Assembly (NCBI RefSeq): GCF_009695935.1
Contig: NZ_VUMY01000021.1
Coordinates: 1 to 38,070, forward strand
From: Mobiluncus porci
GTDB lineage: Bacteria; Actinomycetota; Actinomycetes; Actinomycetales; Actinomycetaceae
DNA: 38,070 nt
Reading direction: 5' to 3'
Every line of letters begins with the position of its first letter. Position 1 is the first letter of the stretch. Made by a program: the position numbers and the translations under genes. Of this stretch, positions 15,869 through 24,483 are shown one piece after another. A model generated the notes under the pieces. The model was not told the DNA's origin, searched no databases, and was given only the letters and a program-made list of their open reading frames with translations.

Positions 15869-17025
15869 CGAAACCAACCGACCCCGACCCCAAGGGTCTC
15901 GCCGCCCTCGCACTGAAACTCAAAGACAAGATTTTCCTCAACCGGTTTTGGCGTGCCTACAACCGCTACACGAATATCCGCTCCAACCTCCTCGCGGGCG
16001 GCATCGCATACACCGCGCTGTTTTCTCTCGCCGGTATCGTCACCCTCCTCATCATGAGTGTCCGCGTAGCGCTCTATGCACTACCGGTGGAGGCCAATTC
16101 CTTGTATGAGGCCATCAACTTGTGGCTTCCCGGCGCAATCAAGGTAAACGGCGAATCCGGCGTCGTCGATCCCGCCGCCATCGCTTCCCCCGGTTTTTCC
16201 TGGGGAACCGCCGTTGTTTTCGCGGTGTCATTCGTGGCAGGGCTCCGCGTCGTGAGCGCCTTGCGGGTGACGGTGCAAGAGGCTTTCGGTCTCCCCCAGC
16301 GTGCCTGGGCTTTGTGGAAAGAGCCACTGCGGGATTTCCTCATGTTCTTCGTTTTGGGTCTCGGGATGCTACTGTCGCTGGTGGTTTCGGCGGGTTCAGT
16401 AGTCGCCTTACAGACCTTCCGCGATTCAATTCCCTTTGAGGTTCCCTTGCCGACTTGGCTCATTAATGGTATTGCGTTGATTCTGACTTCTTTCGTGACT
16501 GCCGGCTTGACCGTCTTGATTCTGCGCTATCTCGCGCTGGTTCGCGCCCCGCGCCGCGACGTCTGGCTCGGAGCCGGATTATTCGCCGTCGTAACGAGCG
16601 GGCTCCAAATGTTCGGGACTTTCCTCGCGACGAACCTGAGCCCCTTGGTGGCCCCTTTCGCAGTGCTGTTTACGCTGGTTTTGTGGGTAAACCTGCTGGC
16701 GCGGTTGTTTCTCTATACGTGTTGTTGGATTGCGAATCCGCCTTTGGCCCCCGCACCCGAAACCGATGCCCCGCATTTTGAGGAAAGCCCCAACTACGTA
16801 ACCTTGTCCTCTCCGCATACCCTGAAGTGGCCACACGACCCGATTACGGGACAGACCTGGTCGCTGGGCCAGGAGAACTTGGCCAAAACGGAGGCCCGGA
16901 AAATTGTCGGGACGCCTGCGGAGGCTGGGGAGTCGGAGAAAACCGAGGAGGCCAAGGATTCCGAGAACTCGAAGAGCTCTCAGAACTCGAAGGCAGAGGA
17001 GAATCATGAAGATAACGACCATTAA
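15865..17025 (+). CDS. YihY/BrkB-family integral membrane protein
   Basis: This 386-residue protein has about six membrane segments between residues 35 and 290 and the family's opening motif, RFWRAYNRYTNIRSNLLAGG, followed by IAYTALFSLAG. The YihY/BrkB family was once mislabelled RNase BN; its molecular function is unsettled. The C-terminal 100 residues are hydrophilic and end in a Glu/Ser/Lys/Asn repeat-like tail. The gene overlaps the preceding gene by four bases and exonuclease III by 20 bases. Confidence 0.88.
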   Translation: MTKPTDPDPKGLAALALKLKDKIFLNRFWRAYNRYTNIRSNLLAGGIAYTALFSLAGIVTLLIMSVRVALYALPVEANSLYEAINLWLPGAIKVNGESGVVDPAAIASPGFSWGTAVVFAVSFVAGLRVVSALRVTVQEAFGLPQRAWALWKEPLRDFLMFFVLGLGMLLSLVVSAGSVVALQTFRDSIPFEVPLPTWLINGIALILTSFVTAGLTVLILRYLALVRAPRRDVWLGAGLFAVVTSGLQMFGTFLATNLSPLVAPFAVLFTLVLWVNLLARLFLYTCCWIANPPLAPAPETDAPHFEESPNYVTLSSPHTLKWPHDPITGQTWSLGQENLAKTEARKIVGTPAEAGESEKTEEAKDSENSKSSQNSKAEENHEDNDH

Positions 17026-17863
17026 TGTCAACGGCGTCCGCGCGGCTTTCCGCAAGGGTTTCCTTGAGTGGCTGGAAAACGACGATTCTGACCTCTACTG
17101 TCTCCAGGAGGTGCGCGCCACCCCGGAGGATACGATTGACCTGTTTGGGCCGACCTTCGACGTGCGGGTTTGGCCGTGCCGGATTAAGGGTCGGGCGGGG
17201 GTGGCCTTGGTCTCGCGACTGGACTCTGGCTTTTCATTAAGGGAGATCCGCGAAGGACTCCCGGCAGGGCTCTACGATAGCGGCGAGCCCGATGTGGATT
17301 CCGGACGCTGGCTGGAAGCGCGGGTGGAGACTTCGAAAGGTAAGTCATTTACCCTGGTTAGCACCTATTTGCACTCCGGAGATTTGAAAACCCCCAAGCA
17401 GGAGCAGAAGCTTCGCTACCTCGAGCGAGTCACGAAGCGCCTGGACCAGTTGTCCGGTTCGGCGGCGCGAGACGGACTCGAAGCGGTAGTGTGCGGGGAT
17501 TTCAACATTGTGAGAACCGAGCGCGACATTAAAAACTGGAAACCGAATCACAACAAGACTTCCGGCGTAATGGACGAAGAGATTGCTTTCCTAGACGGTT
17601 GGATGAGTGACCGACTGGAGGGAGATCCGGCACACCCCCTTGTTGACGTGACGCGCGCCTTATTGGGACCAGTCCAGGGCCCCTATACCTGGTGGTCACA
17701 GCGCGGCAAGGCCTTCGACAATGATGCCGGCTGGCGTTTGGATTACCAGATGGTGACGCCAGCTTTGGCCGAAACCGCTCGCGAAGCTTCGGTGTGGCGG
17801 GCTCCCAGCTACGATTCGCGCTGGTCAGACCACGCCCCTCTCAGCGTCATCTACTCTCTTTGA
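17006..17863 (+). CDS. xth: Exodeoxyribonuclease III, AP endonuclease family
   Basis: This 285-residue Mg-dependent nuclease of base-excision repair cleaves at abasic sites and degrades 3' ends. Conserved elements are visible: N7 in INVNGVRAA, E35 in LQEVRA, CGDFNIV with the catalytic Asp/Asn pair, and the final SDHAPL (D275, H276). The frame is open further upstream in another reading of the BrkB tail, but GAGGAG lies just before ATG 17006 and the family begins there. It is the last gene of the three-gene overlapping operon. Confidence 0.93.
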   Translation: MKITTINVNGVRAAFRKGFLEWLENDDSDLYCLQEVRATPEDTIDLFGPTFDVRVWPCRIKGRAGVALVSRLDSGFSLREIREGLPAGLYDSGEPDVDSGRWLEARVETSKGKSFTLVSTYLHSGDLKTPKQEQKLRYLERVTKRLDQLSGSAARDGLEAVVCGDFNIVRTERDIKNWKPNHNKTSGVMDEEIAFLDGWMSDRLEGDPAHPLVDVTRALLGPVQGPYTWWSQRGKAFDNDAGWRLDYQMVTPALAETAREASVWRAPSYDSRWSDHAPLSVIYSL

Positions 17864-18184
17864 TTTCCCCCTACTTGGGCGTGATTTTTCACCCTCAAAT
17901 ACTCAGTTCCCAAAATTGTCCTGACAAATAGGGGAACAGAATTTCGTTGGGAACTGGGCTTTTTGGTCCCTTATTTTTCTTTTCTAAATTTTATTAATAA
18001 CTATTGCTTCAAAGCCGATATTTAGTTATGTTGTTCACAAGGATGAAAAACAAAAGGAAATCCTGGTAACAAGCTGAAAAGCCTCCCACTTTTTCCTGCA
18101 TGGATGCCAAACTTAATAATCCCTAGATAACGTCTCGGAATATCCTGAACTAATATTCCTGACGTATAGAAAAGGCTAGAATCC
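17864..18184. other. AT-rich intergenic region with an inverted repeat
   Basis: This 320-base stretch is clearly richer in A+T than its surroundings. CAGTTCCCA (17904-17912) and TGGGAACTG (17948-17956) form a 9-bp stem with a 35-base loop. GGGCTTTTTGG follows, so it may be the exonuclease III operon terminator. The rest, with TAATAAT-like and TAATAT stretches, probably holds the promoter of the surface-protein gene. I cannot place its -10 with confidence. No gene is seen. Confidence 0.5.
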
Positions 18185-18988
18185 ATGACAGGAATAAATT
18201 CCCGAAACCATTTCACCGCGTCCCGTATTTCTCGTTTAATGACCTGTGGCGCCACCGCGCTGGTAACGACAGGTGTCATTGTTGGTTTTGCTACCCCTGC
18301 TTTTGCCGCAGAAACCCCCGCTTCTGAAAACGACACCCCTGTCTTTGCTTTGGAAGATCCGGTTGCCAGCGAGGTTAATGAGAACACTCCTCCGGACACC
18401 TTTTCTACCGTGACGCTCCAGCCAGTTTTGAAGACCGCTCTCACTGAAACAACCGAGAAGCCAGCTCCCCTGGTGGGTACCGCGGTGACGGAAAATAATT
18501 TGAACCAGGGCGCCACCGCTGCCACCGGTCAGCCGCTTGTTGACAGCACCCCCTCCGTAAACCAGTCAGCACCTCCCGGAGATTCAGCAAGCGCCCCTAC
18601 ACGACGCCCCGCTACAGCCACTGCCGCCGGACCAAAAGCCACGACACCGGCTCCCCAACAGTCCTTGAAAGTTCCGGCCGCCCCCGCAGTAGCGGAGCCC
18701 GGACCTGCTGAACCTGCGGCTGCTGCCCCCGCAGAACCCGCCGCTGCTCTGAACGCGCCTGCCGAAGCCGCCCCCAACGCTGTCGCCCCCGCCGCAGCCG
18801 CACCGGCGACAGCCCACTCCCCAGCGAAAACCGTAGCGAACGGGCCTGCCGCAGCCTCCCTCTCCGCTACAAATGCGATGACCGGCGACATGGTCGTGAC
18901 CTGGGTGGTAGGAGCAGCGGTTGCCGTGTTGGCGGCTATCGGGCTGATGTTTGTTTTCGCGCGCAAAGAATCCCGCCGCTTAGAGTGA
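18185..18988 (+). CDS. Ala/Pro-rich surface protein with signal peptide and C-terminal membrane anchor
   Basis: The 267-residue product has a signal peptide (positively charged start, hydrophobic core about 18-38, cleavage likely after AFA near 40). A Thr/Glu/Pro-rich region follows, then a low-complexity Ala/Pro stretch from about 155 to 225. A hydrophobic segment (about 236-256) ends in FARKESRRLE. This is the layout of a stalk-like envelope protein anchored by its C-terminal membrane helix. No LPxTG sorting motif is present. I recognise no catalytic domain. Weak AAGG lies upstream of the ATG. A strong terminator follows, so it is monocistronic. Possible roles are adhesion or a wall spacer, by composition only. 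Confidence 0.7.
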   Translation: MTGINSRNHFTASRISRLMTCGATALVTTGVIVGFATPAFAAETPASENDTPVFALEDPVASEVNENTPPDTFSTVTLQPVLKTALTETTEKPAPLVGTAVTENNLNQGATAATGQPLVDSTPSVNQSAPPGDSASAPTRRPATATAAGPKATTPAPQQSLKVPAAPAVAEPGPAEPAAAAPAEPAAALNAPAEAAPNAVAPAAAAPATAHSPAKTVANGPAAASLSATNAMTGDMVVTWVVGAAVAVLAAIGLMFVFARKESRRLE

Positions 18989-19015
18989 ATTCTGCCTTTA
19001 TGGTCTCAAATCCTG

Positions 19016-19060
19016 ACTGGGGGAGTTTCTGCCAGAAAGCCAGAAACTCCCCCAGTTTTG
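19016..19060 (+). terminator. Rho-independent terminator
   Basis: CTGGGGGAGTTTCTG, a nine-base loop and the exact complement CAGAAACTCCCCCAG form a 15-16 bp perfect stem, followed by TTTTG. It lies 28 bases after the surface-protein stop codon. Confidence 0.9.
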
Positions 19061-19107
19061 TCCCCTCCAGGAGGTAGGCTAAATACGACCAGAAAAGGAG
19101 GTTCCTC

Positions 19108-19827
19108 ATGCCAACCCCACACAATTCCGCTAAACTGGGCGATTTTGCCCCCGCGCTGCTCATGCCCGGAGACCCGCTGCGGGCTCGTCGCATTGCTGAG
19201 ACTGTCCTCGCCGATTCCCGCGAAGTAACTTCCGTGCGGGGGAATTCTGGGTTCACCGGAACATATCAGGGACGCCCCCTTTCGGTGATGGCTTCCGGAA
19301 TGGGGATGCCTTCCTTGACTATTTACGCCACCGAATTGTTCCGCGATTACGGGGTAAAGCGGATTATTCGCGTGGGGACTTGTGGCGGGCTATCTTCTGA
19401 GGTGGAAGTGGGAGACGTGGTGGTGGCTCTCGGTGCGCACACGGATTCTCACATGAACGTGGCGCGGTTTCCGGAGATTAATTACGCACCGGTCGCCTCG
19501 TGGCCGTTGTTGGAGGCCGCGATGCGAGAAGCCCCCGCTCTCGAGGCTGAGGGCGTGAAAGTCCACGTCGGTTCGATTATGTCCAGTGACCATTTCTATT
19601 TCACGCCGGATGGCCTCAACGAGCGTCTCGCCCAATACGGGACGTTGGCAGTCGAGATGGAAACTGCCGGCTTATATGCCGTCGCCGCCGAGTTTGGTGC
19701 TGAGGCCTTGACCGTTTTGACAGTTTCGGATCATCTCCTCGTTTCCGGCCCCGAAATGACCCACGAGGAACGTGAAACTCGCTTCGCAGGTGCTCTTCGC
19801 CTCGCTCTCGCCGCCGCTATGTCCTAG
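19108..19827 (+). CDS. deoD: Purine-nucleoside phosphorylase, DeoD type
   Basis: This enzyme cleaves purine (deoxy)ribonucleosides with phosphate to base and (deoxy)ribose-1-phosphate in purine salvage. The 239-residue length and order of motifs match the hexameric DeoD group: LMPGDPLRARRIAE, SGMGMPSLTIYATEL, RVGTCGG for phosphate binding, and VEMETAGLYAVAAEFGA. The catalytic Asp lies in TVSDHLL. An AAGGAGG at 19095-19101 gives a consensus ribosome-binding site seven bases before the ATG, and the gene follows the terminator of the surface-protein gene, so it has its own promoter. Confidence 0.95.
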   Translation: MPTPHNSAKLGDFAPALLMPGDPLRARRIAETVLADSREVTSVRGNSGFTGTYQGRPLSVMASGMGMPSLTIYATELFRDYGVKRIIRVGTCGGLSSEVEVGDVVVALGAHTDSHMNVARFPEINYAPVASWPLLEAAMREAPALEAEGVKVHVGSIMSSDHFYFTPDGLNERLAQYGTLAVEMETAGLYAVAAEFGAEALTVLTVSDHLLVSGPEMTHEERETRFAGALRLALAAAMS

Positions 19828-19905
19828 GCGAAGCCGGAGCGGGTCGCACCTAAGCGAAGCCGGAGCGGGTCGCACCTAAGCGAAGCCGAAAGGGTCTGAC
19901 CCCAG
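19828..19905. repeat. Three tandem 26-bp repeats carrying a GGGTCNGACCC core
   Basis: Units at 19828-19853 and 19854-19879 are identical (GCGAAGCCGGAGCGGGTCGC followed by ACCTAA). The third (19880-19905) diverges to GCGAAGCCGAAAGGGTCTGA and then CCCCAG. The array starts at the base after the deoD stop codon. The third unit matches the dispersed intergenic element; the first two look like a locally amplified variant. Confidence 0.85.
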
Positions 19906-19946
19906 GCGGCATAGCAAAGCTTAGAAAAATGGATCCGCTACTCCGC

Positions 19947-19952
19947 TAAAAT
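19947..19952 (+). promoter_or_regulatory. -10 box of the phosphohexomutase gene
   Basis: TAAAAT lies six bases before the GTG start at 19959. An in-frame TAA overlapping this box blocks any longer N-terminus, which supports a leaderless start here. Confidence 0.55.
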
Positions 19953-19958
19953 CGAAGC

Positions 19959-21878
19959 GTGCTAACTTTCGGAACCGCCGGTCTTCGCGCAGAAATGGGT
20001 CCAGGACCGGACCGCATGAATACCGAAACCGTCGCCCGCGCCACTTTCGGCCTAGCCCAGGTTCTTCGCGAGGCTCTCCAAAATTCCCGCGAGTTTCCCG
20101 CCCCCGCCGTTCCCTACCCCGAACCAGCCATAAATCCCCGTGGCGATGCCTGCCACGCCTCATCTCTGCGCCAGTTTGCGAGGGCTTCCAACACTCCCTC
20201 AGACCACCACGTCCTCTCCGCGCTCCTCAGCCCCCGTGTAGTCATCGGCTTCGACGCCCGACACCACTCCGCCGAGTTTGCCCGCGTCACTGCCGAGGTG
20301 ATTGCCGGCGCGGGAGGCAAAGCTGAGCTAATGCCACGGGCCTGCCCCACTCCCCTATTGGCGTTTTACCTCCGCGAGTCGGGCGCCGATGCGGGCGTCA
20401 TGATTACTGCCTCCCACAATCCTGCCCGCGACAACGGCTACAAGGTCTACCTTGGGGGGCGTGTTGTCACCGGACTCGGCTCCGGAGCCCAACTTGTTGT
20501 CCCTTGGGATGCGCGCATCATGGCCGCTATTGATGCCGCCCCGTCCGCCGCGAAGCTACCCCTTGCTGACTCGTACTCTCTGATTGACGACTCCTTGTGG
20601 TCACGTTACCGAGAACGAGCCGTTTCATTGGTGGAAAGTTCAACAAGTGTTATCCCTTCATCCGCAGCGGAGTCCTCCGGAGATAGTCGGCTTACCTTCC
20701 CATCTACAGGGGCAAATCTCCCATTCTGCAAGGTTGCACCTGGCAGGGGTCTGAGGGGCTCGACCCAGGCGCGCGCCGCCTTACGGATTGTACATACGTC
20801 CTTGCACGGGGTGGGGGCAGAATTGGCGGAGACGGTGCTGGAAGATGCCGGATTTTCATCGGTTTTCTCGGTCGAAGCTCAGTGCGAGCCTGACCCCGAT
20901 TTTCCCACCGTGTCTTTCCCAAATCCGGAAGAAGCGGGAGCTTTGGATTTGGCGATTGAGCGGGCCCGAGAAGTCGAGGCTGATTTAATTCTTGCCAACG
21001 ACCCAGACGCGGATCGAGTTGCCGCGGCGGTTCCTTGCCCTCGCACACCTACGGGGTGGCGACAGTTGACGGGCGATGAAGTCGGGGTTCTCCTTGGCTG
21101 GCAGGCCTGTGAACAGTGGAAAAACCGAGCAGAACGGACTGCTGCCTACGAAACAGAACCGACTGTTGAAAGCCCCGCCGAACGGACTGTTCCAACCGTT
21201 GCGCGGTCGCTCGTTTCCGGAGAACTCCTTGACGCCGTGGCCCGCGCGGCCGGACTGCAACCAATGGTGAGCCTTACCGGCTTTAAGTGGATTGCGCGCA
21301 CTCCCGGACTGATTTACGGCTACGAGGAGGCATTGGGCGTGTGCCCAGATCCCGCCGCGGTGCGGGACAAGGACGGGATTTCCGCGGGACTCCGACTCGC
21401 GGTTCTCGCCGCCGACTTACGCGCCGAAGGGCGAACTTGTTCCGATTTACTCGATGAACTCGCTATTCAACACGGCCTTTATGCCACAGCCCCGCTGACC
21501 ATCCGCGTTTCCGATTTGAGCGCTATCGCTAAAGGCATGGCGAATCTTCGCGAGCGCGGCCTAACGCGTCTCGGCGAAGAACCGGTGACTTTTACTCTTG
21601 ATTTGTCCTCAAACCAGCCCGCTGATCCCAAGGAGACTTCAGTTTTGGCCGCTTGGGAAAACTTGCGGGGGCTTCCCGCTACTGACGCGTTGTTCTTCGG
21701 GGCCTCCTCCGGGACTCGCGTGGTGGTGAGGCCTTCTGGGACTGAACCGAAGCTGAAATGCTACCTCCAGGTGGTGATTCCCGAGGTCACACGACGCTCT
21801 CTCCGCGAAGCCCACGTCAACGCCGCCGCCGCCCTCGAGCTCATCCGCAACCAACTCCACTGTGCCCTTGCGCTCTGA
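19959..21878 (+). CDS. Phosphohexomutase (phosphomannomutase/phosphoglucomutase family)
   Basis: The 639-residue enzyme moves phosphate between C1 and C6 of hexose phosphates. Core motifs are complete: FGTAGLRAEMG at 4-14, phosphoserine loop TASHNPARDNGYK with S152, metal loop NDPDADR (347-353), GFKWI (441-445), GYEEALG (454-460) and VRPSGTEPKLKCY near the end. The product starts unusually close to FGTAGLR; family members commonly have tens of residues before it. Three segments appear inserted: about 43-90, 224-273 and 387-414. The last is encoded by three near-copies of GAACGGACTGTT, and the second contains a sequence like the intergenic repeat. Start is GTG, six bases after TAAAAT. Glucose versus mannose preference cannot be told from sequence alone. 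Confidence 0.9.
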   Translation: MLTFGTAGLRAEMGPGPDRMNTETVARATFGLAQVLREALQNSREFPAPAVPYPEPAINPRGDACHASSLRQFARASNTPSDHHVLSALLSPRVVIGFDARHHSAEFARVTAEVIAGAGGKAELMPRACPTPLLAFYLRESGADAGVMITASHNPARDNGYKVYLGGRVVTGLGSGAQLVVPWDARIMAAIDAAPSAAKLPLADSYSLIDDSLWSRYRERAVSLVESSTSVIPSSAAESSGDSRLTFPSTGANLPFCKVAPGRGLRGSTQARAALRIVHTSLHGVGAELAETVLEDAGFSSVFSVEAQCEPDPDFPTVSFPNPEEAGALDLAIERAREVEADLILANDPDADRVAAAVPCPRTPTGWRQLTGDEVGVLLGWQACEQWKNRAERTAAYETEPTVESPAERTVPTVARSLVSGELLDAVARAAGLQPMVSLTGFKWIARTPGLIYGYEEALGVCPDPAAVRDKDGISAGLRLAVLAADLRAEGRTCSDLLDELAIQHGLYATAPLTIRVSDLSAIAKGMANLRERGLTRLGEEPVTFTLDLSSNQPADPKETSVLAAWENLRGLPATDALFFGASSGTRVVVRPSGTEPKLKCYLQVVIPEVTRRSLREAHVNAAAALELIRNQLHCALAL

Positions 21879-21940
21879 GCGGGCAATTCCCCACTCTTGC
21901 CATGGCACCCGTGAAATCTCGCCTCTATATACTCCTATTG

Positions 21941-23425
21941 TCAGGCCGTCAGCTTAAAGGTGTACTCGAATAACCCAACTGAAGCCAAATTATCCGACAT
22001 GTAGATTTCAAACTCGCGGTTCAAGAGGATTTGTGCCCTTTCACCACCCGTCAATAAGCCACCAAAGGGGGTTATTGACGGGTACATTGAATGCCCACGG
22101 ATGGAAATCCACAAAAAGAAATGCCGTAAAGTGGAGAGGCCGCCGCTCGAGCCGCCGCCGCCCATAGCGGTAACGGGGGAGAAGAAGCGAATCAGAGCGG
22201 GCATAGCGAAAATAGCAATCGCAAACAGGCAAATCGCTTGCATGATGGGAATGAACTCAGACCCGCCGTTAGAGTTCATAAGCCCGCCCGTGTTGATAGC
22301 AATGGCATAGATGACCGCCGCGATCGGCTTATAGCAGATCAGCCCCAAGCACCAGGCCCAAAGCCGCTTAGCCCACTCCTTGCCCGTCTGAGTGGTGACT
22401 GTTGCGGAGACTACGGGAACCAGCGCGATAATGACTAGCAGCAGCGCAGACCGAGCAATCATCATCACGATTTGAACCAGGGCAAGAATGAAAACGATAA
22501 TGCCCAAAATGATTACCACAATCCAATTAATAACCCCACCAATCGCCCCGCCGAACATGCCTTTAAGCATTCCCCTAAAGGAGGCCTCAACACCCGTAGA
22601 CCCAGAGAGATTAGCGTTAATAATGTTCTCGGCCAAAACATCGGAACCGAGAGCAAGATTAATCAGAACCGGGACGGCCAGAGCTGTGAAAGCAACCAGC
22701 AAAAGCAAATTACGACCAAGATTAGCGGCCTCGCCCTTAGTGGCAATCATAATAAGCCGCCCAGCCCCTACCAGTACACCGAACACAGCCAGAATCCCAG
22801 TAATCCCAGTGAGTTGGTTCGATACCTTCGACGGCGTGGGATCGGTGGTGGAACTTATAAGCGGAACACTCATCCACATAGTGCCGAGTGTTCCGAGGGC
22901 TGAGCCGGTAGCCTCCTGCACCCCCTGACCAAGATTCTCAATAATCCGATCAGCGACCCAGCCAGTAACAGCCTCAGCCACTTCGCCCTCATAAAACTGC
23001 TGACCTGCCTTCTGCAAGCCAGTTAGCCCATGTTCGGCAATATCACTAGCAACCTCATAAACCTGCCTACTCTTTTCCTCCCCATATTCTTTGTAAGCCT
23101 CACAAGCCGCCCCGCCGGCCGGAGGTAGCAAAAATATGGGGAAGCACATACTAAGGTCGGGATAATTGGCTCCTTTCCCTGTTTCCGGGTTGTGATTATT
23201 AAAGACTTCAACGAGACAATTTGCCTCGGCACTGGTTATGTCAGCAGGACCGCCAGCAGTAACACTTGAAGTACCTGAAAGTACCTTCTCCTCCAAATCT
23301 GGGTATTGATCAAAGCAAGTCTTAAACTGAAAATTATCGGGTATATTATCAGCATAGGCTGGAACAGTCGACGCGGATAGAATGGATAAACTAACCGCCA
23401 GTAAGACCATAATTCGGCATTTCAT
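21941..23425 (-). CDS. VirB6/TrbL-like conjugation membrane protein, C-terminus probably replaced
   Basis: The 494-residue product has a signal peptide (cleavage likely after AYA near 25), an extracellular N-terminal domain with several Cys, then about seven membrane segments between 200 and 420. The layout is that of VirB6/TrbL-type channel proteins of actinobacterial conjugative elements. Homologues, as I recall them, continue after the Gly-rich GGGGSSGG into a long low-complexity tail. Here it is followed by about 65 residues (LSTLRHFFLWISIRGHS...) that do not look native, consistent with a deletion or recombination joint. The ATG overlaps the upstream gene by four bases. Base composition is lower in G+C than the flanking housekeeping genes. 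No relaxase or coupling ATPase is in the window. Confidence 0.65.
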   Translation of the reverse strand: MKCRIMVLLAVSLSILSASTVPAYADNIPDNFQFKTCFDQYPDLEEKVLSGTSSVTAGGPADITSAEANCLVEVFNNHNPETGKGANYPDLSMCFPIFLLPPAGGAACEAYKEYGEEKSRQVYEVASDIAEHGLTGLQKAGQQFYEGEVAEAVTGWVADRIIENLGQGVQEATGSALGTLGTMWMSVPLISSTTDPTPSKVSNQLTGITGILAVFGVLVGAGRLIMIATKGEAANLGRNLLLLVAFTALAVPVLINLALGSDVLAENIINANLSGSTGVEASFRGMLKGMFGGAIGGVINWIVVIILGIIVFILALVQIVMMIARSALLLVIIALVPVVSATVTTQTGKEWAKRLWAWCLGLICYKPIAAVIYAIAINTGGLMNSNGGSEFIPIMQAICLFAIAIFAMPALIRFFSPVTAMGGGGSSGGLSTLRHFFLWISIRGHSMYPSITPFGGLLTGGERAQILLNREFEIYMSDNLASVGLFEYTFKLTA

Positions 23426-24357
23426 GGAAAATTAACCTTAAATACATCAAATACATCGTCAGTTCTTTGCCTAAAAACTGAACAAGCGGGGCTGCGCGAA
23501 GCCCACCCGCTACTGTAATCACCAGCGATACACAATGTAAACCAGTCACCTTTTACGTTATTCCAGATAAGCCAGAAACTTGTGTGCCCCCAACTATGCT
23601 CCAGCGATACCTTTACAACAGGTGCTTGAGTTTTAGTCATAATGTTAGGAGCATAAGAGGAAACTTTGACCGATTTGTATTGAAACTGATACCTGGCAAT
23701 ATCCTTAAGTGTCTCGTCTGAATATCCAAGATTTTCACCGTTCTTAATCTGCTTGTCTTGGGCTTCCGTACCTTTGTCTGCTATACCGTTAAAGTATTCC
23801 TCAAGCGGTTTGCGAAATTCAATCAATTCCTGCTGAGAAAACTTGCTGTGTGCAAGTTCTCCCCGGTAAAAATAAGTCCCAGCCGGACGAAACGGATTAC
23901 CAAGAAATGAAAAGGGAAACATGTTCATTGCTGCCAGGGCCGCGCCTTCGTATGTTTTCGTGTAACAGATGGGCATACCAGCATCATTAACGAGGTTAGG
24001 GCCGTGACCTATAAGAGAGCGCGGGGTTTTAATCCCTGAGCCTTCGTCAGTCCACCGGGTAACAGCCGGATCAGCCAGAGCCTCAAAAGGAACCTGATCG
24101 TCAGTTTCATACGCCGGAGGGCAGTTACGGTTGTTAAGCGCGAAAGCGTCGCCCTCATAAGGTAGCCGAAACAAGGCGCGATCTCGCGCCAGTTCATCAG
24201 CCTTCGCCCCGTCTTGTCCCGGCCCTGCACTCGCTGAGGGCGAGGCAGTAGAACTAGCACCAGCGGGCTTATTAAACACCAACAGCACAATCCCAGCCGC
24301 GAGAACAGCAATGAGAACCACCAAAACTGCGATTCCCACCATCACCTTGTTGCGGAT
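23422..24357 (-). CDS. Membrane-anchored extracytoplasmic protein of the conjugation remnant
   Basis: An N-terminal membrane segment (GIAVLVVLIAVLAAGIVLLVF) is followed by a Ser/Ala/Pro linker and a globular extracytoplasmic domain of about 260 residues with an even number of Cys and a WGHTSFWLIW motif. I do not recognise the family by name. It precedes and overlaps the VirB6-like gene (ATGA), so it probably belongs to the same secretion apparatus. The start is uncertain. A perfect AAGGAGG (24370-24364) lies six bases before ATC at 24357, while GTG 24345 and ATG 24342 are 18 and 21 bases away. I give the ATC start (311 residues, beginning IRNKVMVG); GTG 24345 is the conventional alternative. 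Confidence 0.65.
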   Translation of the reverse strand: MRNKVMVGIAVLVVLIAVLAAGIVLLVFNKPAGASSTASPSASAGPGQDGAKADELARDRALFRLPYEGDAFALNNRNCPPAYETDDQVPFEALADPAVTRWTDEGSGIKTPRSLIGHGPNLVNDAGMPICYTKTYEGAALAAMNMFPFSFLGNPFRPAGTYFYRGELAHSKFSQQELIEFRKPLEEYFNGIADKGTEAQDKQIKNGENLGYSDETLKDIARYQFQYKSVKVSSYAPNIMTKTQAPVVKVSLEHSWGHTSFWLIWNNVKGDWFTLCIAGDYSSGWASRSPACSVFRQRTDDVFDVFKVNFP

Positions 24358-24430
24358 ATTTGTCCTCCTTCACCAACGATGTGCCGAACTACCGCGCCAT
24401 TTACCCCTATATGATACGTCCGAACTTTAG

Positions 24431-24469
24431 AAAAGCGTGAGTCCGAGGTGAGTTTCACCTCGGACTCAC
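24431..24469 (-). terminator. Rho-independent terminator of glyA-folD
   Basis: A perfect 15-bp stem (24437-24451 with 24455-24469) closed by a three-base loop is followed on the minus strand by GCTTTTC. It lies 15 bases past the folD stop. Confidence 0.8.
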
Positions 24470-24483
24470 ATTCTGACTATAAA

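Noticed and set aside
18022-18525. Minus-strand open frame overlapping the start of the surface-protein gene
   Set aside because: The plus-strand frame has a clear signal peptide and anchor; the minus frame has no domain or ribosome-binding site.
19828-19905. Possible CRISPR array
   Set aside because: Three directly adjoining units without spacers, and no cas genes.
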